DNA from: Casuarius casuarius
Lineage: Eukaryota > Chordata > Aves > Casuariiformes > Casuariidae
Direction of reading: 5' to 3'
Assembly (NCBI GenBank): GCA_003342895.1
Contig: PTFA01000198.1
Location: 1,263,905-1,327,904 of the forward strand
Length of the DNA: 64,000 nucleotides
Both the position numbers and the translations under genes were made by a program. The notes under the pieces were generated by a model. It saw nothing but the letters and a program-made list of their open reading frames with translations. It was not told the origin of the DNA and ran no database searches. Each line of letters opens with the position of its first letter. The first letter of the stretch is position 1. Below are positions 13,383-26,489 of the stretch, piece by piece.

Positions 13383-14009
13383 TAAAGACATCTTTGTGTT
13401 GCTTCTTTATGAAGCTGACTTTGGTCCTCACAAGAGAGGCTGTTCCCGGTCTTAGGTAATGCAGAGTATGTTAACTGGGCAATACCTTCTGCTCGTCTTG
13501 GAAGGGTACCTGGGAAAGACTGGGGATCTCACTGCGTGACTGGTCCTTTGCTAACTCAAAGGAGAGGAGGTGTCAGTGAATTAGGAACAGCTCCTAGTGT
13601 GTTTGCANGGTGAATTTCAAGCATGCTCAGTTGTCACAGTACGGCTCAAGCAGTCCCCACAAACCACAAAACGAACCGATAGGTTGAGCTTTAACAACCT
13701 AGCAGATGTCATGGACAGTCTGAGGTCAGCTTTTAACTTCGGAGGGAGGAAGAGTTCAAAAATTAACTCGATACCTTCTGTCGATATCTATCTCCAAAGC
13801 CTATTTCCTCTGCCAGGAATAAAGCAGCTATTACTCATTGCTTACAAAGCTCTTATATCAAAGTTAACCCTCAACTCATGATATTAAAGAATTCATGCTA
13901 CATACCAATTTGGGAAACCAACTGCCTTTAGAAACAGCAAGCAGCATATTTAAGCAAATGCAACAGCCCACAAATCAGAAACGCTCCACAGCTGGGGTTT
14001 GAACAGAGG

Positions 14010-14370
14010 AGCTCAAGGCAGGCAAGGATTTGCATTAACGCACCCCTTCCTTCTGCTTCTGCGACGCCCTTCCCGGGGCCGTGCCCCGAGCGATGCCTGC
14101 TTCAGGGCTGAAAGGGAGAGTCGAGGATGCTCCAGCACAGCGGTGCCCTCTGAAGTTAGGGGCTGCTCGAGGACCTCGCTGCCTCAGGGATGAAACAAGG
14201 CAGCCGCAAGGTTTTTCTGATTTGTGCTCCTTCGCAATGGCTTCTCAGGGCCACGGAGGCGGCCGAGGACAACGTCGAGGTCCTGGTGCCCCTCTGCCTC
14301 ACTCTCTGTTCTCGGGACCGCAGGTGCTGCCTCAGCGATGCTCACAAAGCTTCAGGCTGAGGAGAGCCCG
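14010..14370. other. GC-rich islet in intron 3
   Basis: GC- and CpG-enriched sequence with overlapping chance open frames (14081-14425 and others). No splice-flanked exon or recognisable domain is seen. Confidence 0.4.
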
Positions 14371-14869
14371 ACGGAAAGACACAGGATTTTGTTGCACTTC
14401 TAAACCTGGTATCACCAAAGCCTGATCCATAGCTCCCCTCTTCCCCTTGCTTTCATTATTATTTGGACCAGGACCAGTGCCAGTCAAGTACCTTTGATAT
14501 CCCTAACAGTTTAAGTAGTTTGATTTGCTCTGGTTACTGTGTCCCAGCAGAGCCAGCAGCTACATAATATGGTTTGCAACATTACCTCCATACTGTATCA
14601 ACCGTTACATTGTTTTGCCTCCTGCTCAAAACGAAACTTTCTTAAATCACTTGGAAATAAAGGTGGAGAACCACAAAGACATCTCCTTCCCACAAGTGCC
14701 GTCAGCTGACAGAAAAATATTTCCGGTGACGTACATTTTTAAAAGTTGAGTAATTGCGTGCCAGTTTACACAAGTCTACTTTCTGTTTTTGTTACTTATG
14801 TGCTTATTACTTACCAAAGTAAATAGATACACACAAATTCAGATAAAAGCTTCCACCTGATCAAAGTCA

Positions 14870-15080
14870 ACGCCCCACCGTGCACGCACTCAGCAGCGNG
14901 CTCCCTGCTTTCCCGGCGCTCCCCTGGCAGCGGGAGCAGCGGGCGAGTCCGAGGCGCAGCCCAAAGCTCGCCGCCTCGCCAGCCGGGCTCTGGGGCACGC
15001 GCACCCTTCCTCGCCGCTCGCCGTGCCACTGCGCGCCCCAGCCCTCGCTTCCTGCTGCTCCCTCCTCGTTGCAATGAGAG
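14870..15080. other. CpG-rich islet in intron 3
   Basis: About 210 bases of very GC-rich sequence with dense CpG inside an AT-leaning intron; one ambiguous base at 14899. It could be an orphan CpG island or an alternative start region. No TATA box or coding exon is visible. Confidence 0.5.
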
Positions 15081-16119
15081 TCCGAGCAAGAAATTTAAAT
15101 ACCAGCCCGAGGTACAAAAGAGTGACTAATTCTTTACATTTCAGGTTGCACATTAAGATCTATCTCCTACCATGCAACAGCACTCACAGTTCGTTCCTGT
15201 TCTACTTAGGAGGCATTTTTCTGCAGAAGGCTGGTCTAGGGCAATTAGGAACTGAATTATTCTTCCCTTCCTCTTCCCACGGTCACAAGACGGCTGTCCC
15301 CCCGTTGTAAGTACAGTCGACCCAGCCCCAGCGCAGTAAGCCAAGGACAGCTAGCCATCCCCGAGACAAGTACCAGGGGCCAGAGGAAGCGGGAAGGGCT
15401 ACGGAGCGTCCGCATGAGCTCCCAGAGGGAGCAAGGCAAGCAGAGCCTGCAGGGAAGTGGCAGGACTCCCCTGCCAAGGGGAGCAAGGGTCGGGCCAGAG
15501 GGGCTAGTAAGTGATTAAGTGGATAAGCAAAAAAGGACTTATTTAAGAAAGAGAAGAGTAGAAGGCCAAAGTGGGCTGAGAGGCAGGGATCAGCGAGGGG
15601 ACTTCTCTTCAGACCTCCCAGAGGGCCTGAAGGAAAATGAGAAGCCGTCAGCTCTGTTCTGGGTCTCGGCCCAGCTTCAGCCTTCTCCAAATGGGCTCTG
15701 ACACCAGGCGTCCAGCCACAACTTGACATCTGTATGGATCCACCATGTTTGGAGNTTTATGGGATGATGTTAATCAGAGAGATGTACTGGGGGGGAAAAA
15801 ACCCTTCTCCCTCCCTACCGAATAATGCACAGATCTCAGGTGAGCCTCAGTCATATTCCACTGCACGAGCATCACAAAATAACCTGCTCAGACTCTGCTG
15901 AGAACACCAGAGCAGCCTGAGGTAAGAAACTTAAAACTGTTAACATTAAAATCAGTAGGATCTGCCAGTTAAAAATACACTTCCAGCTCTTTAAAAACTA
16001 AAACTCTGATTTGCTAGAACTCGCAGAATTCAAACAATCTTTCTCCGGCATTTCACTAAGCTCATGAGTTTATGCTGGCAAACAAAATGAGCATTGTGGG
16101 TTGATGCTACTCTTAGATC

Positions 16120-16520
16120 TGGTAAATAAATCCATAGTGAAATAAGGTTCAATTAGAGTGTTTAAATTTATGACACCTACAGTATTGTAACAAGTTTGTG
16201 ACAACGGCCAATTTCATGTAGAAAACATGCCTTAACATGCACAAGTTACAAAAATCAATTGGCTCTACACAGATTTATCAAAACATACTTTGGCAGTTTT
16301 ATACTTTTTTTCATATTTGTCAATACACAGATTACAGTTCTAGTTAATACGAACAGTCCACTCTTACAAGAAAATCTCCAGTTTGGTATACTGAAAAGAA
16401 AATAAAGTTTGCTTTACTTGGTATTTGTGTGCATGCATATTCACAAATGCAGTTGTTGCTACTGCTGAAATTTCATTTGCATGCAAAATACCTCCGGTGC
16501 AAATTACCAATAACATAAGG
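16120..16520. promoter_or_regulatory. Candidate conserved block with overlapping octamer sites
   Basis: ATTTGCATGCAAAA at 16475-16488 joins an exact octamer with a near-octamer on the other strand. Upstream lie CAATTAGAGTG, CGGCCAATTTCATG and AAAATCAATTGG. The block has no repeat character. Confidence 0.3.
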
Positions 16521-16574
16521 GAGTCCATGAAATGTTAAAGACTTCAAAAGATGAGAGAAAGACTATTTGCATTT

Positions 16575-16624
16575 TGGGCCTGATCCAGAGCTCATTAAAG
16601 TCAAGGGGAGTCTTTCCATGGGCC
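16575..16624. repeat. Short ancient interspersed repeat with inverted ends
   Basis: It reads GGGCCTGATCCAGAGCTCAT, then TAAAGTCAAGGGGAGTCTTTCC and ATGGGCC. This matches a palindromic family widespread in turtles, crocodilians and birds (gggcctgatccaaagcccattgaagtcaatgg...). GGCC at both ends and the paired AAAGTCAAGG / TCTTTCC stretch keep the inverted symmetry. I do not recall a secure family name; a MITE-like origin is plausible. Confidence 0.5.
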
Positions 16625-17334
16625 ACAACAGATGTTCCGACTCAAGGAACTTTTGATGCAAGTCGCTGACATAACAGGAGACCAGCAAGACCTCAAAATC
16701 CACTTTCTGAAGAAACTGAACGTTAATTTTGATAAATACCGATGTACTGTTTTTCATCATGCCAGTTGNCTCTCAGCTTCTCTTGGGAAAACCTTCGCTG
16801 CATCTCCTGCTTTCTGTGACACATCTTTCTATCCCGATATGCCATCCCCATTCTGCTTTTTACATCTACACATTTTTCTCTGTCCTTGATAGCTTNTAAC
16901 TTCTTCCTCCCTCTGCAGATACTTAACTTTGTAACTGTGTTATTTAATTCTACAAAAGTGCCTTATGAGACAAGTACCTATAAAGGACTCTATAAATTGT
17001 GCCAAAATATGTGCAGTTCCGAGGTAAGAGAGTATAACTGTATGCTTTTTTCAGGAGTATGCATAAATCCCTGGTTCGCTACCTGAAGCCGTTTCCTTTG
17101 GGGTGGCTTTCAGCGCTTGAAAACCTGTTGGCATGTTTCACACCACAGAAACAGCAAGAGCAGGGAGCAGTTTATTTGAGAATAATCAGCTTAATCAATA
17201 TTCCTTCTGTGGTCCACGTTCTACTAGATCAGTGCTGTAATGCTGCTTTTCATTTGGCTTAAACATAGTAATGCCCTCTCCATCAAGGCAGGAAAAACCC
17301 TCTTCAAGGAAATGATGCAAAGCAGAATGTGTTA

Positions 17335-17400
17335 ACAAAAAAAAACAAAAAAACCAAAAAAAACATACACACACAACAAAAAAGCCACACACACACCCCA
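17335..17400. repeat. A-rich / CA-rich low-complexity tract
   Basis: A runs broken by single C pass into interrupted CA dinucleotide units. The plus strand is almost free of T, so the opposite strand is open in one frame with a meaningless F/C/V-rich peptide. Confidence 0.85.
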
Positions 17401-18639
17401 CGAGACAGGACTTGTACCAATGCTTGCTACTACCAGGTAGAAAAATAATACCAGGTTTATTTAATTAAGCTCAAATATTTAATTGCTTTTGGAAAGGAAT
17501 ATTTCACTGGCATCACCCAAAGTGAAACAAACTAGTAAAAGGNGGCTTCCTGCAGCACAAACATTATTAATGAAAACCATATCTATTTTATACATGTCAC
17601 CAGTAAACAAAAATCAACCCCACTGCAACAGACNAAAAAAAGGTACTAAAATGTAGTGCACATTTTTCTTTCTCTCTATACTTCAAAGTCATAAGCACTC
17701 TTCATATTTCACAGTAAAAGATTTTATTTCTTGGTTCCCACAGCTCAGGTAATGGCATCGTAACTCAAAGGTGGTGCAAGGCTTTATATAGCTCTGACCT
17801 CGTAAACAATTTTAATATCCCTTCTCCACATCCCAACAGATATAGGACTGTACCTGAGCAGCCAATATCTCCTCAGCAGGTACCTGCTTATTAAACCCGT
17901 AAGCGAGCACATGTGCTGCCCATCAGCACCCACCTGGGTGCAAAGACGAGGCTTCTGCCTGCGTGAGGGAGGCCATCTTTCAACCAGCCCAGATAAATTT
18001 GCCAAATAACTGAGGTGTGTGGGAGGGAATGCAAAATTAAGCCAAAACACAGCACAGACTTACAAAGCGAGGAGCACGGTACTGCATCTGCTACACACAT
18101 CTACACTAGGCTTCTCGAAGCATTAGAGACCGTGCTTGATCACGAAGTGATGAAAGCGGTGCTCCCTCTTCGAAAGAGGGCGAAGGAAGTACCCGGCACA
18201 GAAGCAGCGCTGCTGGCAGGCGAGCCGACGCCAGGCAAGACTCCCAGCTTGCTGCTCTGCAGCGGCCCTGCCACACGGCATGATCACAGCTTATCCCTTG
18301 GGGCCAGTCTATCACTAACCAAATAGTTAGACCAAGTCCTTTGGAAAAGCCAGGGCCTATCCAGCATCACTCTGGCTTTGTGGGGAACTTGATGAATGAG
18401 CTGACAGAGGTATCAGGGACCTCCGAGAAGCCCAAAGTTCTTGTTAGCTGCCCTGAAATACAGGGTACCAGGCAGGGACAGAGCTCCAGTAGCCAAAATA
18501 CCTCNTGAGAATGGAAACATTTCTGTCAGGGGAAAGAAGTCAGGAGAGAGCCAGATCAAGTCTCTAGTTCTCACTGCCAAGGGACACACCTCAGCTGTAA
18601 GATGGCGATCCTATAGCAATGGTGCGAGTGCATTTACTG

Positions 18640-18999
18640 CAGCAGAGAAGGCTGGAAAGGACCCCAGCGAGTCCATTCCCTTGCCCCAAAGGAGGATAAC
18701 CTGTACTTACACAATTCTACTAGATGTCTACCTAACTTGCTCCGAAAAAACCCCCAATGATAGCAATTCTCCCATGGACAATCTATACTGGCACTACCGA
18801 TCTCTCTGACCATGAATTTTTTTCCTCAAGTCTAGCCTATTTTGCAATTTAAACCCACTCTTTCTTGTCCTGTTCCCAGCACACACACAACAGGTTTCCA
18901 GCTTCCAAACTTTTATACACCTCTAGAAAAGAAGAAACATTTGAATATATCTTCATTTCTGAGTAAATCCAAACTTCCAGCTCCTTAGAGTGAATTGGA
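18640..18999 (-). mobile_element. Old CR1 3' end fragment
   Basis: The plus strand shows GGCTGGAAAGGACCCCAGCGAG near 18651, a worn form of the CR1 terminus. About 180 bases on come GCAATTTAAACCCACTCTTTCTTGTCCTG and, later, a degraded CTTCCAGCTCCTTAGAGTG segment, all in the order expected of an antisense CR1 3' untranslated region. The copy is more diverged than the one near the left end, so it is older. No coding remnant is visible. Confidence 0.6.
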
Positions 19000-20867
19000 C
19001 AGTAAGTGCTAACACAGCCCCCTCGTACAGGTTGAGACCAAAGCGTCCCTTCTGCCTATGCATCCAGGAGTCAAGGTCTGGACTAGTTAAAAGGCATTGC
19101 CTAGTATTTCAATTATTTCCTTCTGGAATATGGCCAAAATATACTAGTTGATGTGAAAGGAAAGTCAGAATCTAGTATTTTCCAAATAACCTTTTTGAGG
19201 AACAAAATGGAAAGTGCTCCTTTAGAGAAATTGTGTTTCCTCTTGTGCATGTACTTATTTGTTATTGAAGGTCTGCTTGCAAGATTCATGACTGCTGAGC
19301 TCAGGGCATTAAAAAATTTCTTTTGAGAAATCACATATTGACTGACTGTAGATAGATATAGGAATTACGAACTAACATNTAAAGAAAAGGCAGGTCAAAT
19401 CTGCACTGAAAAATCTTGGCAACGTCTTTCTCAGTATCTCTATAGAGCATCGGTAATGCATACAGGTCCAAAACTAATTTTATACTAGATTTCTGGTCCT
19501 TTAAAAGGTTACTTACTGAAAAGAAATATCTGGAAAAGGATAGGGGATGTTTTCCAGCAAACAGTTATGAGCTCTGATTTCCTGAGTGTTTCTTTTGCAT
19601 GAGTCACTCATATCCACACCGCTGTGGCTGACAACTTCCCCATCCAGAATCAATTAGGGCACTAGCACCAGCCGGGTCCGAGTCTACAGATAGTGAAAAA
19701 CTCCTAGGAAACATTACAAGCCTTTTTCTGGTACCTGCCACTACTTTCTGCTAAATTTAGGGAAGGCTTTTTGAAGCAAGGCTTTTATGGTTTTTTTTCA
19801 TAAAACAAGAAGTGCTAGATAAATTGCCAGAGCATCACATTTTCATCTCCCCTCTAGATGCTTTTTTAGAGGGCAAATTCTGCCCTCTGCTATACTTGGA
19901 CAGGGCCTACTGAGTCCATCCAAGAGACACAGGTACAGAATCTGACCTAATCGCATCTTCAAGCCCACGTAAGGTTCGTGCGCTCTAAGCTCCGAGACAG
20001 AAAGCCGACCCTTTTTTGCCCTACCCACAAGTTGCTGTGACACAATGATTATGATATATTGCAAATTTCTGAAGAGTTTCCTTCCAAACATCAATCTTTC
20101 TTGTTATTTAGGTGGGCTGAAAGGCAGTTTACCATCACTTGTGACAGAAGCACAGAGATAACCAAATACTAATTACTCAGCATTTGTTAAAACGAAGGCC
20201 TCACCTTTAATAATTGCATAGTCACATTTCTTTTTACAGGGTCAACCAGAACTCAGGAAGGGAGACTTGCTGATTGGCATAAATATGTTTGTATTTCAAA
20301 GGGCAAGCTACAAAGTCAAATAAAAGGCAGTGTTTGCACAAGAGTTAACTTAGCCATTCGGAACGCTCAAGGAGAGCTGAACAATCCCACAGAAAAAATG
20401 TCTGTCCTTTGCTCCGCTGCAGCGCATTTTTAACTCAAACTTCAATGCAGGCGTATTGAGAGGTCAAATTACTGTGATCTCTACAGAAGGTTAGCTAAAT
20501 GTATGACAACAAAAAAAAGGCAGTTAGTACCGGCNTTTAAAGAAGATCCTGGGCTGAGCTCCTTCTCCCCAATATATACGCAATAAGCATGCGGTCTCCA
20601 AAAACTCAGCGCAAGTTAGGGCCACAGGACTGCTCTAACTGCATGAAAGAACAAACCAATCTCCAACAGAACACAAAAGAGAGGAAGAGAACTCCTTCCT
20701 CCCAATTTCATACCCAATTACAGCTCATCTGGAGCCAAAAGGACTGACTCTACACAGTCAGTGTTCAAGTGCAGCCTAACAGAACGGAAATGTAATACTC
20801 CATAAAGCCACATACTGCTCGTAGGACACAATTCCTGTTAAAATGAGGGCAGTTCCCTGCAGTTCTT

Positions 20868-20975
20868 GCACTGGAGTGCTGGATCAGACCGCCAATCTAT
20901 CNACTTCAGCCTCCATCAGGAGCTAGCACTGAGGACTTTTCACAGTGGACATCTGCCCCTTTCCTGGTACCAGTA
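20868..20975 (+). repeat. Possible ancient amniote repeat
   Basis: GTGCTGGATCAGACC, then CAATCTATC and further on CAGTGGACATCTGCCCC, resemble a diverged repeat common in reptiles (actgggtcagaccaatggtccatctagcccag...gacagtggccaatgcc). The match is partial. Confidence 0.3.
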
Positions 20976-21180
20976 AGTCTCAAGGTTTCTTTCCCTTCTA
21001 GTGTCAACCCAAGCTCTACTGCAAATGATTGTAGATGACACATGCGATTTTGTTCTCATTTCTCTCATTAAAGTACTAAAGCTATAAATAGATGTTTTCA
21101 AAGAGCCGATAACCCTTTGAGCTCACTTTCCCAAACTGTCGGAGGTTACTGGGTACATTAATTCTGGGTATGTTAAAACT

Positions 21181-21210
21181 GACAAGCACTTGAGTGCTTG
21201 TCTTCGAAGA
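21181..21210. promoter_or_regulatory. Two abutting palindromes, one with NKX-type half sites
   Basis: GACAAGCACT and AGTGCTTGTC (21181-21202) form an inverted repeat with a 2-base spacer whose centre, CACTTGAGTG, contains NKX2-type half sites in both directions. It overlaps by two bases with a second perfect palindrome, TCTTCGAAGA (21201-21210). Confidence 0.4.
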
Positions 21211-22564
21211 GCTACCAGAGGCTTTAAGGTGAATCAACTACATGGATAAAGGATCTGCACACAGGCAGATTCAGTGACAGAGAACGGAAATATTCTGGCA
21301 GGTGCTTAATGACGCACCTTAACTTACACATGTTGACTTCACATCTTCAGCTGATTTCTTTCAACTTTCCTATGTGGCCCCCTACATAGACAGGCCTCTG
21401 AATCTCAAAAGGTCTTACAAAACAATGTACTTTATCAGCCACATCTGTATGGTACACATATTTACACAGCACTCACTAAATTATCATGTCCATGATCAAC
21501 AAGTATTAGACCCAATATTCAAACTTGATGGGTGTTTTCAGAAGTAGTACTATATTCCAAACCTGGGTCAGCATGACAGAATTGTGTCTCAGATCAGCAC
21601 AGGAGAGATTTCTGATATGCCATGGGAATGTCTTCAGCAACAAACTGCAAAAAAGAGCTCTTTTGCATTAAGTGTAACTATTGCTAGTCTGAGATTAAAT
21701 ATTACCTGGAAAGTACTCTCATTAACTGCAGAGGCCTTGATTAATGAGCAGGTGGATTGCATATAGGGACCTGGTCCCAATTTCAACTGTCTTATTAGCT
21801 CTACCCTGGACACTTANGATCTCCACAAAAATAAATGAGGAAATCCAAGGACTAATTATGAGTGGACAAAAATGTGTCAACCTAATAACTGTGTTACAGT
21901 ACTTCAGGGATTAAGGGGGAGTTGGCAGATGTGCAAAACGCAAACACTGAAGCCACTAAAAAGAAACAGCAACAGAATTTAGCTGCTTTATTTTCTAGTA
22001 TCTCCAGTGTGCAAAACCAAAAGAAGGCTCCCAGGAAAGAGCCTCTGTATTTCAGAATGGCTAGGGTGCAATTTGGATNATTGCAATTATTTGTTTGTTG
22101 ATTTAACGTTATGTCAGAAACAAGCAAAGNTCTGCTAGCACTGATGTGTCTGCTTCCTAGAACACTACCAGGACTTGCTGGCAAAGCAACACCAACCACT
22201 CCCAGAGGCAAACCAGCAAGGATTTGTCCTCCCCAAAGCAAGCAAAGGCCTTTCTAGATCCAAGGGGGAGAGAAGCAGCTCCTTTTTATCAAAAGGAGCA
22301 CTGGCGCTGTGAAACCCCAAAGGAAGAAGCAAGCAGGAGCAGAACTTACCAGGACAGGCTTAAGAGCCACGCCAACCACCCCTTCTAAAACTATTTCTAG
22401 CAGGGCCTCTAGCCACNGTGAGCCTGAGGGACCGCATGCGACAGTGCCCTGCCCACTCTGTACAGAGCTGGTGCTTTGCACTTCTCTTCCAAGGAAAGAG
22501 TCTTTAGTTTTCCCAACCATTCCTGAGGAGGGGTGCAGGGGCTCACCCCTCCTGCCAGGTGGGA

Positions 22565-22650
22565 CACCAAGGGCAGAGACATTAAGTGACTGCCCAAAGG
22601 TCTTGGGGGGATGCCCATGTCAGAACACAGGAGTTTGGCCACCAGAAAAC
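22565..22650 (+). repeat. MIR / CORE-SINE-like remnant
   Basis: GCAGAGACATTAAGTGACTG, then CCCAAAGGTCTTGGGG and CAGAACACAGGAGTTTGG, follow the order and spacing of the conserved core of tRNA-derived CORE-SINEs (gcagag-ttaagtgac-tgcccaaggtcacac-cagaac). It is short and diverged. The call is from recalled consensus, not an alignment. Confidence 0.45.
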
Positions 22651-24359
22651 CAGAGGCAAGGGCAGAGCAGCCAACTTGCAAACCACTGGAGGACACTACT
22701 GCAGTTTTTAAAGCACATGGACTAGAGCTGCAGAACGTGCACTAGGGAAACCAGAATTCTCTCCTTCAGTTTGTGAGTAAGCACATTTGTATCTAGGCAT
22801 CCACAGCCTTATCCTGCTATAGTTATCCAGCAGCCACTGCCCCCAAGCATTTCTGTGAAGCAGTAGGGATTACCCACACACCTGCTTTTTAATTTGTGTT
22901 TACTTGTCTGTTGAAAAGGCCAAAAGAAATCTACACACACCAGCTAAGTACTACAAAACGGCACTCTCCAACATTCGAGGAGGAGTCCAGGCAACTCATG
23001 CCCTCCTATTGATCTCCTGCTTCTCCCTACGCTTTCCTTCTAATCCTCTCCATAATTACATGAGCTGCCTAATCTTTTCCAAGCTGTCGGTTTCCCCATA
23101 TCCATTTTCAAATGGCCATCCTTGAAGGAGTCCGGGCACTGGATCAAGTTGTCTTGGCTTGATGCGACCTGTACCGCTATGGATAGCGCCCCTGAAACAT
23201 ACTGGTGCAGCCATTCAGAGCCTCCTAGTGATGCCCAAACCCACCGCTCTGAAGGGAGAGCAGGAGAGAAGGTATTGATCCAGTTCTTTTANCATGCTAA
23301 TTTTGCCTAGTGGCTGCCTCAGTCATTGCCAGGCTGGACACTTCAAAAGGAAATTGTTTTCCAAGTGGGGATGTCTTTTTCAACTGCAGAAAACACTCAG
23401 AACTGAAAACAAATGAATTCAAGCACCAAGTTCACAGAAGCATCAGTCAACAGTATTCTTCATCTCCCCAGACAGATGTTTTACGTTGGGAAAGACAGAC
23501 TTGTTAATTAATGCTATTACAATGTGGCCTGGTGAAAAGCCTCTGGGATTTAAAATTAAAACAAAAAATAAAAGAAAATCCACACCCTTTAAGTGCACAC
23601 TTTAATACAATCAGTGTTAGTTTCAAAGANATACATCGGTAGCCTCTTCAAGTGTCCCACTGATTTCTCTGCCCACCCACGCCACCTCTCAGAATAAAAA
23701 TGTCTAGCAAAAAGAAAAAAAACCTGCAATTCATTAACAGTATCAACACTGNAGAATGTTTTGGCCTTTCTTAAAGTGTTGATAATGGGAGAAATGAAGC
23801 TGATTGTTCAGTCCATTCACACTGATGAGAAAGTGCAGCAAAGGCTAGACAAAAAAACTGTGTGACAGGGGCATTATTAAAATATTTAGGAAAGCAGCAG
23901 CATTATTGACTGATGCCTTTGTTACCAACACACACAGTCTTCGATCACTGGCTAAATACAATGCAAGGAATGGATACAATGACAGGACTTAACTAATGGC
24001 CTTTGCAAGTACTGAAATGTTACATACACAAGCCTTGCAGACGGAACAGAAATCAATGGAGCGTTTTGCAGTGTTCNTGGCTTGCGTTATGCTTCTAGCA
24101 AAACGGGAGACAGAGCCACGAAAATCAGCAGTGCTCTCCAAGTTAATGGGCATAACAAGTTCTAGTTCTGACCCACAGCCTACGATCACATTCTCAAGGC
24201 TGAGTCTTAAACCTTGAATTTCACCTCAGGTCCTTCACTGCTTCCAAGGCTGGCTTTACCCCTTAGAAACGCCTCTGTAAGGAGAGCTCGGTTCAAACGA
24301 GGAAAGAGTCCTAGTCTTCAAGTAAAGCCCATTCCTCCAGAACAGACAGCAGAAAAACT

Positions 24360-24545
24360 GCCNGGCGGGAGCTGCACCTCTCCCCACTCACCTGCCCTGT
24401 GCCGCAGGAGAGCGCGGGGCCGCGCGAACCGCTCGCGCCGGGGCTGCAGGGACAGAGCCCGCGGGAGGCCCCGGAGAGCACGGTCGAAGGGCAGGCGGCA
24501 GGAGCCCACCGCTAACNCGGCGTTTGGCTCCGGAGCAAACTGCTA
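24360..24545. other. CpG-rich islet in intron 3
   Basis: CGCGGGGCCGCGCGAACCGC and following sequence form a compact CpG cluster with ambiguous bases at 24363 and 24517. Frames crossing it are arginine-rich by composition only. Confidence 0.5.
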
Positions 24546-25295
24546 CTCACAGAAACAAGGCACGAAGAGATAACGCCATAAAATATGAACAAAATGGAAC
24601 TTGTTTCCTTGCCACTAAATTGTTAGCTTTATGGGACTTCATGCTGAACGGTATGAAAAAAAATCCAATTTGCTTTGAAGCGCATTAGTCTAACATCCTA
24701 ATTATTGTTTACATTGCCATTTGCCTTCTATTAAGAATTGAATAATTACCCTGCACTTCATAGTTTAAAAATACAAGCAAACAGGATTATCTGGGTAATT
24801 AAGACACTGTACTGCAGCTTTGTACTGCGGCTGTACAAAGTACTCACACGTACAAGGGAAAGGATAACCATCAATTGCCTTAGTTTGAATGGCATTTTAA
24901 GGTGTTCCAGCATTCAAGATTTGAAGAAGATTTGAAGATTAGAGAGTGGCAACTGATTCCTTTCAACAAGTGAGAAGGGGGCAAAAGCCATCCTGCAGCC
25001 AGGACACTCGGAGTCAGACAAGCTTCCCCCTGGCCTCATCTCAGCCCCACTGATCCCACGTGCCCCGAGAAGGGTCCCTGACCCCCCTCCTCCCGCTGCT
25101 GGGGCGTCAGAGCATCACTCCTCCTCCTCCTCCCGCCGCTCTTCGGCATGCCCACCTTCGCCCAGCCCGCTGGAGGCACAGTCTCACTGGGGCATGTGCT
25201 GGTCTGTACCAGGCCCCCAGTAAAGAAGGGAAGCCTATTCCTGACTATACCTCTTTCACTAAAGCGATCTGTAGAATTGTAAATCCCTCTATATA

Positions 25296-25356
25296 AGAAA
25301 GAAAGAAAGAAAGAAAGAAAAAGAAAGAAAAGAAAGAAACACACCCCCACACACTA
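25296..25356. repeat. Microsatellite (GAAA)n followed by AC-rich tract
   Basis: About ten GAAA units with slight slippage (25296-25340) are followed by an AC-rich stretch. Confidence 0.92.
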
Positions 25357-26129
25357 TATTTTCCTCTTGGCATCCATGAGGACTTGAACTAAAGCAAATA
25401 CCAACTGTACAGTATGGCCTGGAGTTTTTTTTTAAACCTTAATAGCTCATCCATATTACACTTTAAACAGTATAATCTCCCCTTCTGAGTGACTACTAGG
25501 ACAAAACTAAAGTTTTTGCACGTTCCTTTGTTNTTGTAAAAGAGCTTTTCCTCCATTTAATTATGCCACAAGGTTTCACACTGCGCAGTTTACTACCCCT
25601 GTGAAATTACCTTCAAGTTAAACACTAATTGGACATCCAGAAAAAGAAAACCCCCCACAACCCAATTTTTCCCTTTTGTATTTTTATAGAATGCAGTCCC
25701 AACATGATCAGGGTCCCAATTTTATACCACTGATTTATAAAGACNCAGAATGAAAACCAGTACTTTAAAGAAATACAGTACATTCGTGTAGCATGTGTTC
25801 TAACTTATATCAATAAACCTTTCAACAAATCCGTTCTGAACAAGCCTGTGTTTTGGGAGCATTTAATGAGCCTCAGCTTTATTTCAAGCCAAAGGCAATT
25901 TTAAGTGAAGTTGAAATAAAGAAACGTTAAAAAGAAAAGAAAGCCACTAAAACCAAAAATAAAATAAAATAAGGGTTCTTGTGTAATCATGAGGCTTAAG
26001 AAAGCAGAACTTCTCACCAAGTATTTTCTTTTGATAAATAAAAGACAGCAATTTCGTTTGCACATGTTTACCAAAGGCTACTAGCCACTTTTTCCCCTTT
26101 GCACAGATGAACAGTGGGCCAACCTCTTT

Positions 26130-26460
26130 CCAGCGGCCAGCTAAAGGCACCGACTGACACCAGGGCTGAGCCGACCCTTTGGGGAAGGCAACACGGAAAA
26201 CGTAATGCTTTTTGTGAGAGTTTGTGCTTTTGGGGGGGGGCCACATCCTGAAGTTAGTCATTCTCCCTTTGCAAGGGGAAGGCGCAGAAGGGCTTTCTGG
26301 CCACCCGTAAGCCCCTAGAGGAGCTCCCACACCGGAGCCGGCAGCCCCGCGAGGCATGGGAAGCAGCGCTGCCCCTGCGATTGCTTTACAGGCCAGCCTA
26401 GGGCTTGGGAGAGCCTTTCCCACAGCCGCCGTGAAGTGAGCAAGCGGGCCGCAGAGTGAC
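26130..26460. other. GC-rich stretch beside the candidate intron 3 enhancer
   Basis: GC-enriched with a G tract at about 26230-26240 and CpGs around 26330-26460. It directly abuts the enhancer-like block at 26490. Confidence 0.35.
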
Positions 26461-26489
26461 GACTGGTCCTAGTCGAGGGGAGACCCGAG

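Larger units (their letters stand above)
15090..20860. other. Intron 3 block, mostly featureless outside listed elements
   Basis: Apart from the old CR1 end, the palindromic repeat, the low-complexity tract and the octamer block, this is ordinary noncoding sequence. The 148-codon minus frame at 15283-15729 has no domain and poor codon character. Confidence 0.55.

Noticed and set aside
15283..15729. 148-codon minus-strand open frame in intron 3
   Set aside because: Leucine/serine/proline-rich by composition, no domain, no splice or promoter context, and competing frames overlap.
17195..17401. Phenylalanine/cysteine-rich 68-codon frame
   Set aside because: It is the translation of the A-rich/CA-rich low-complexity tract on the opposite strand.
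25947..26423. 158-codon minus-strand open frame in intron 3
   Set aside because: No recognisable family. It is open because a GC-rich half joins an AT-rich half with few stops.
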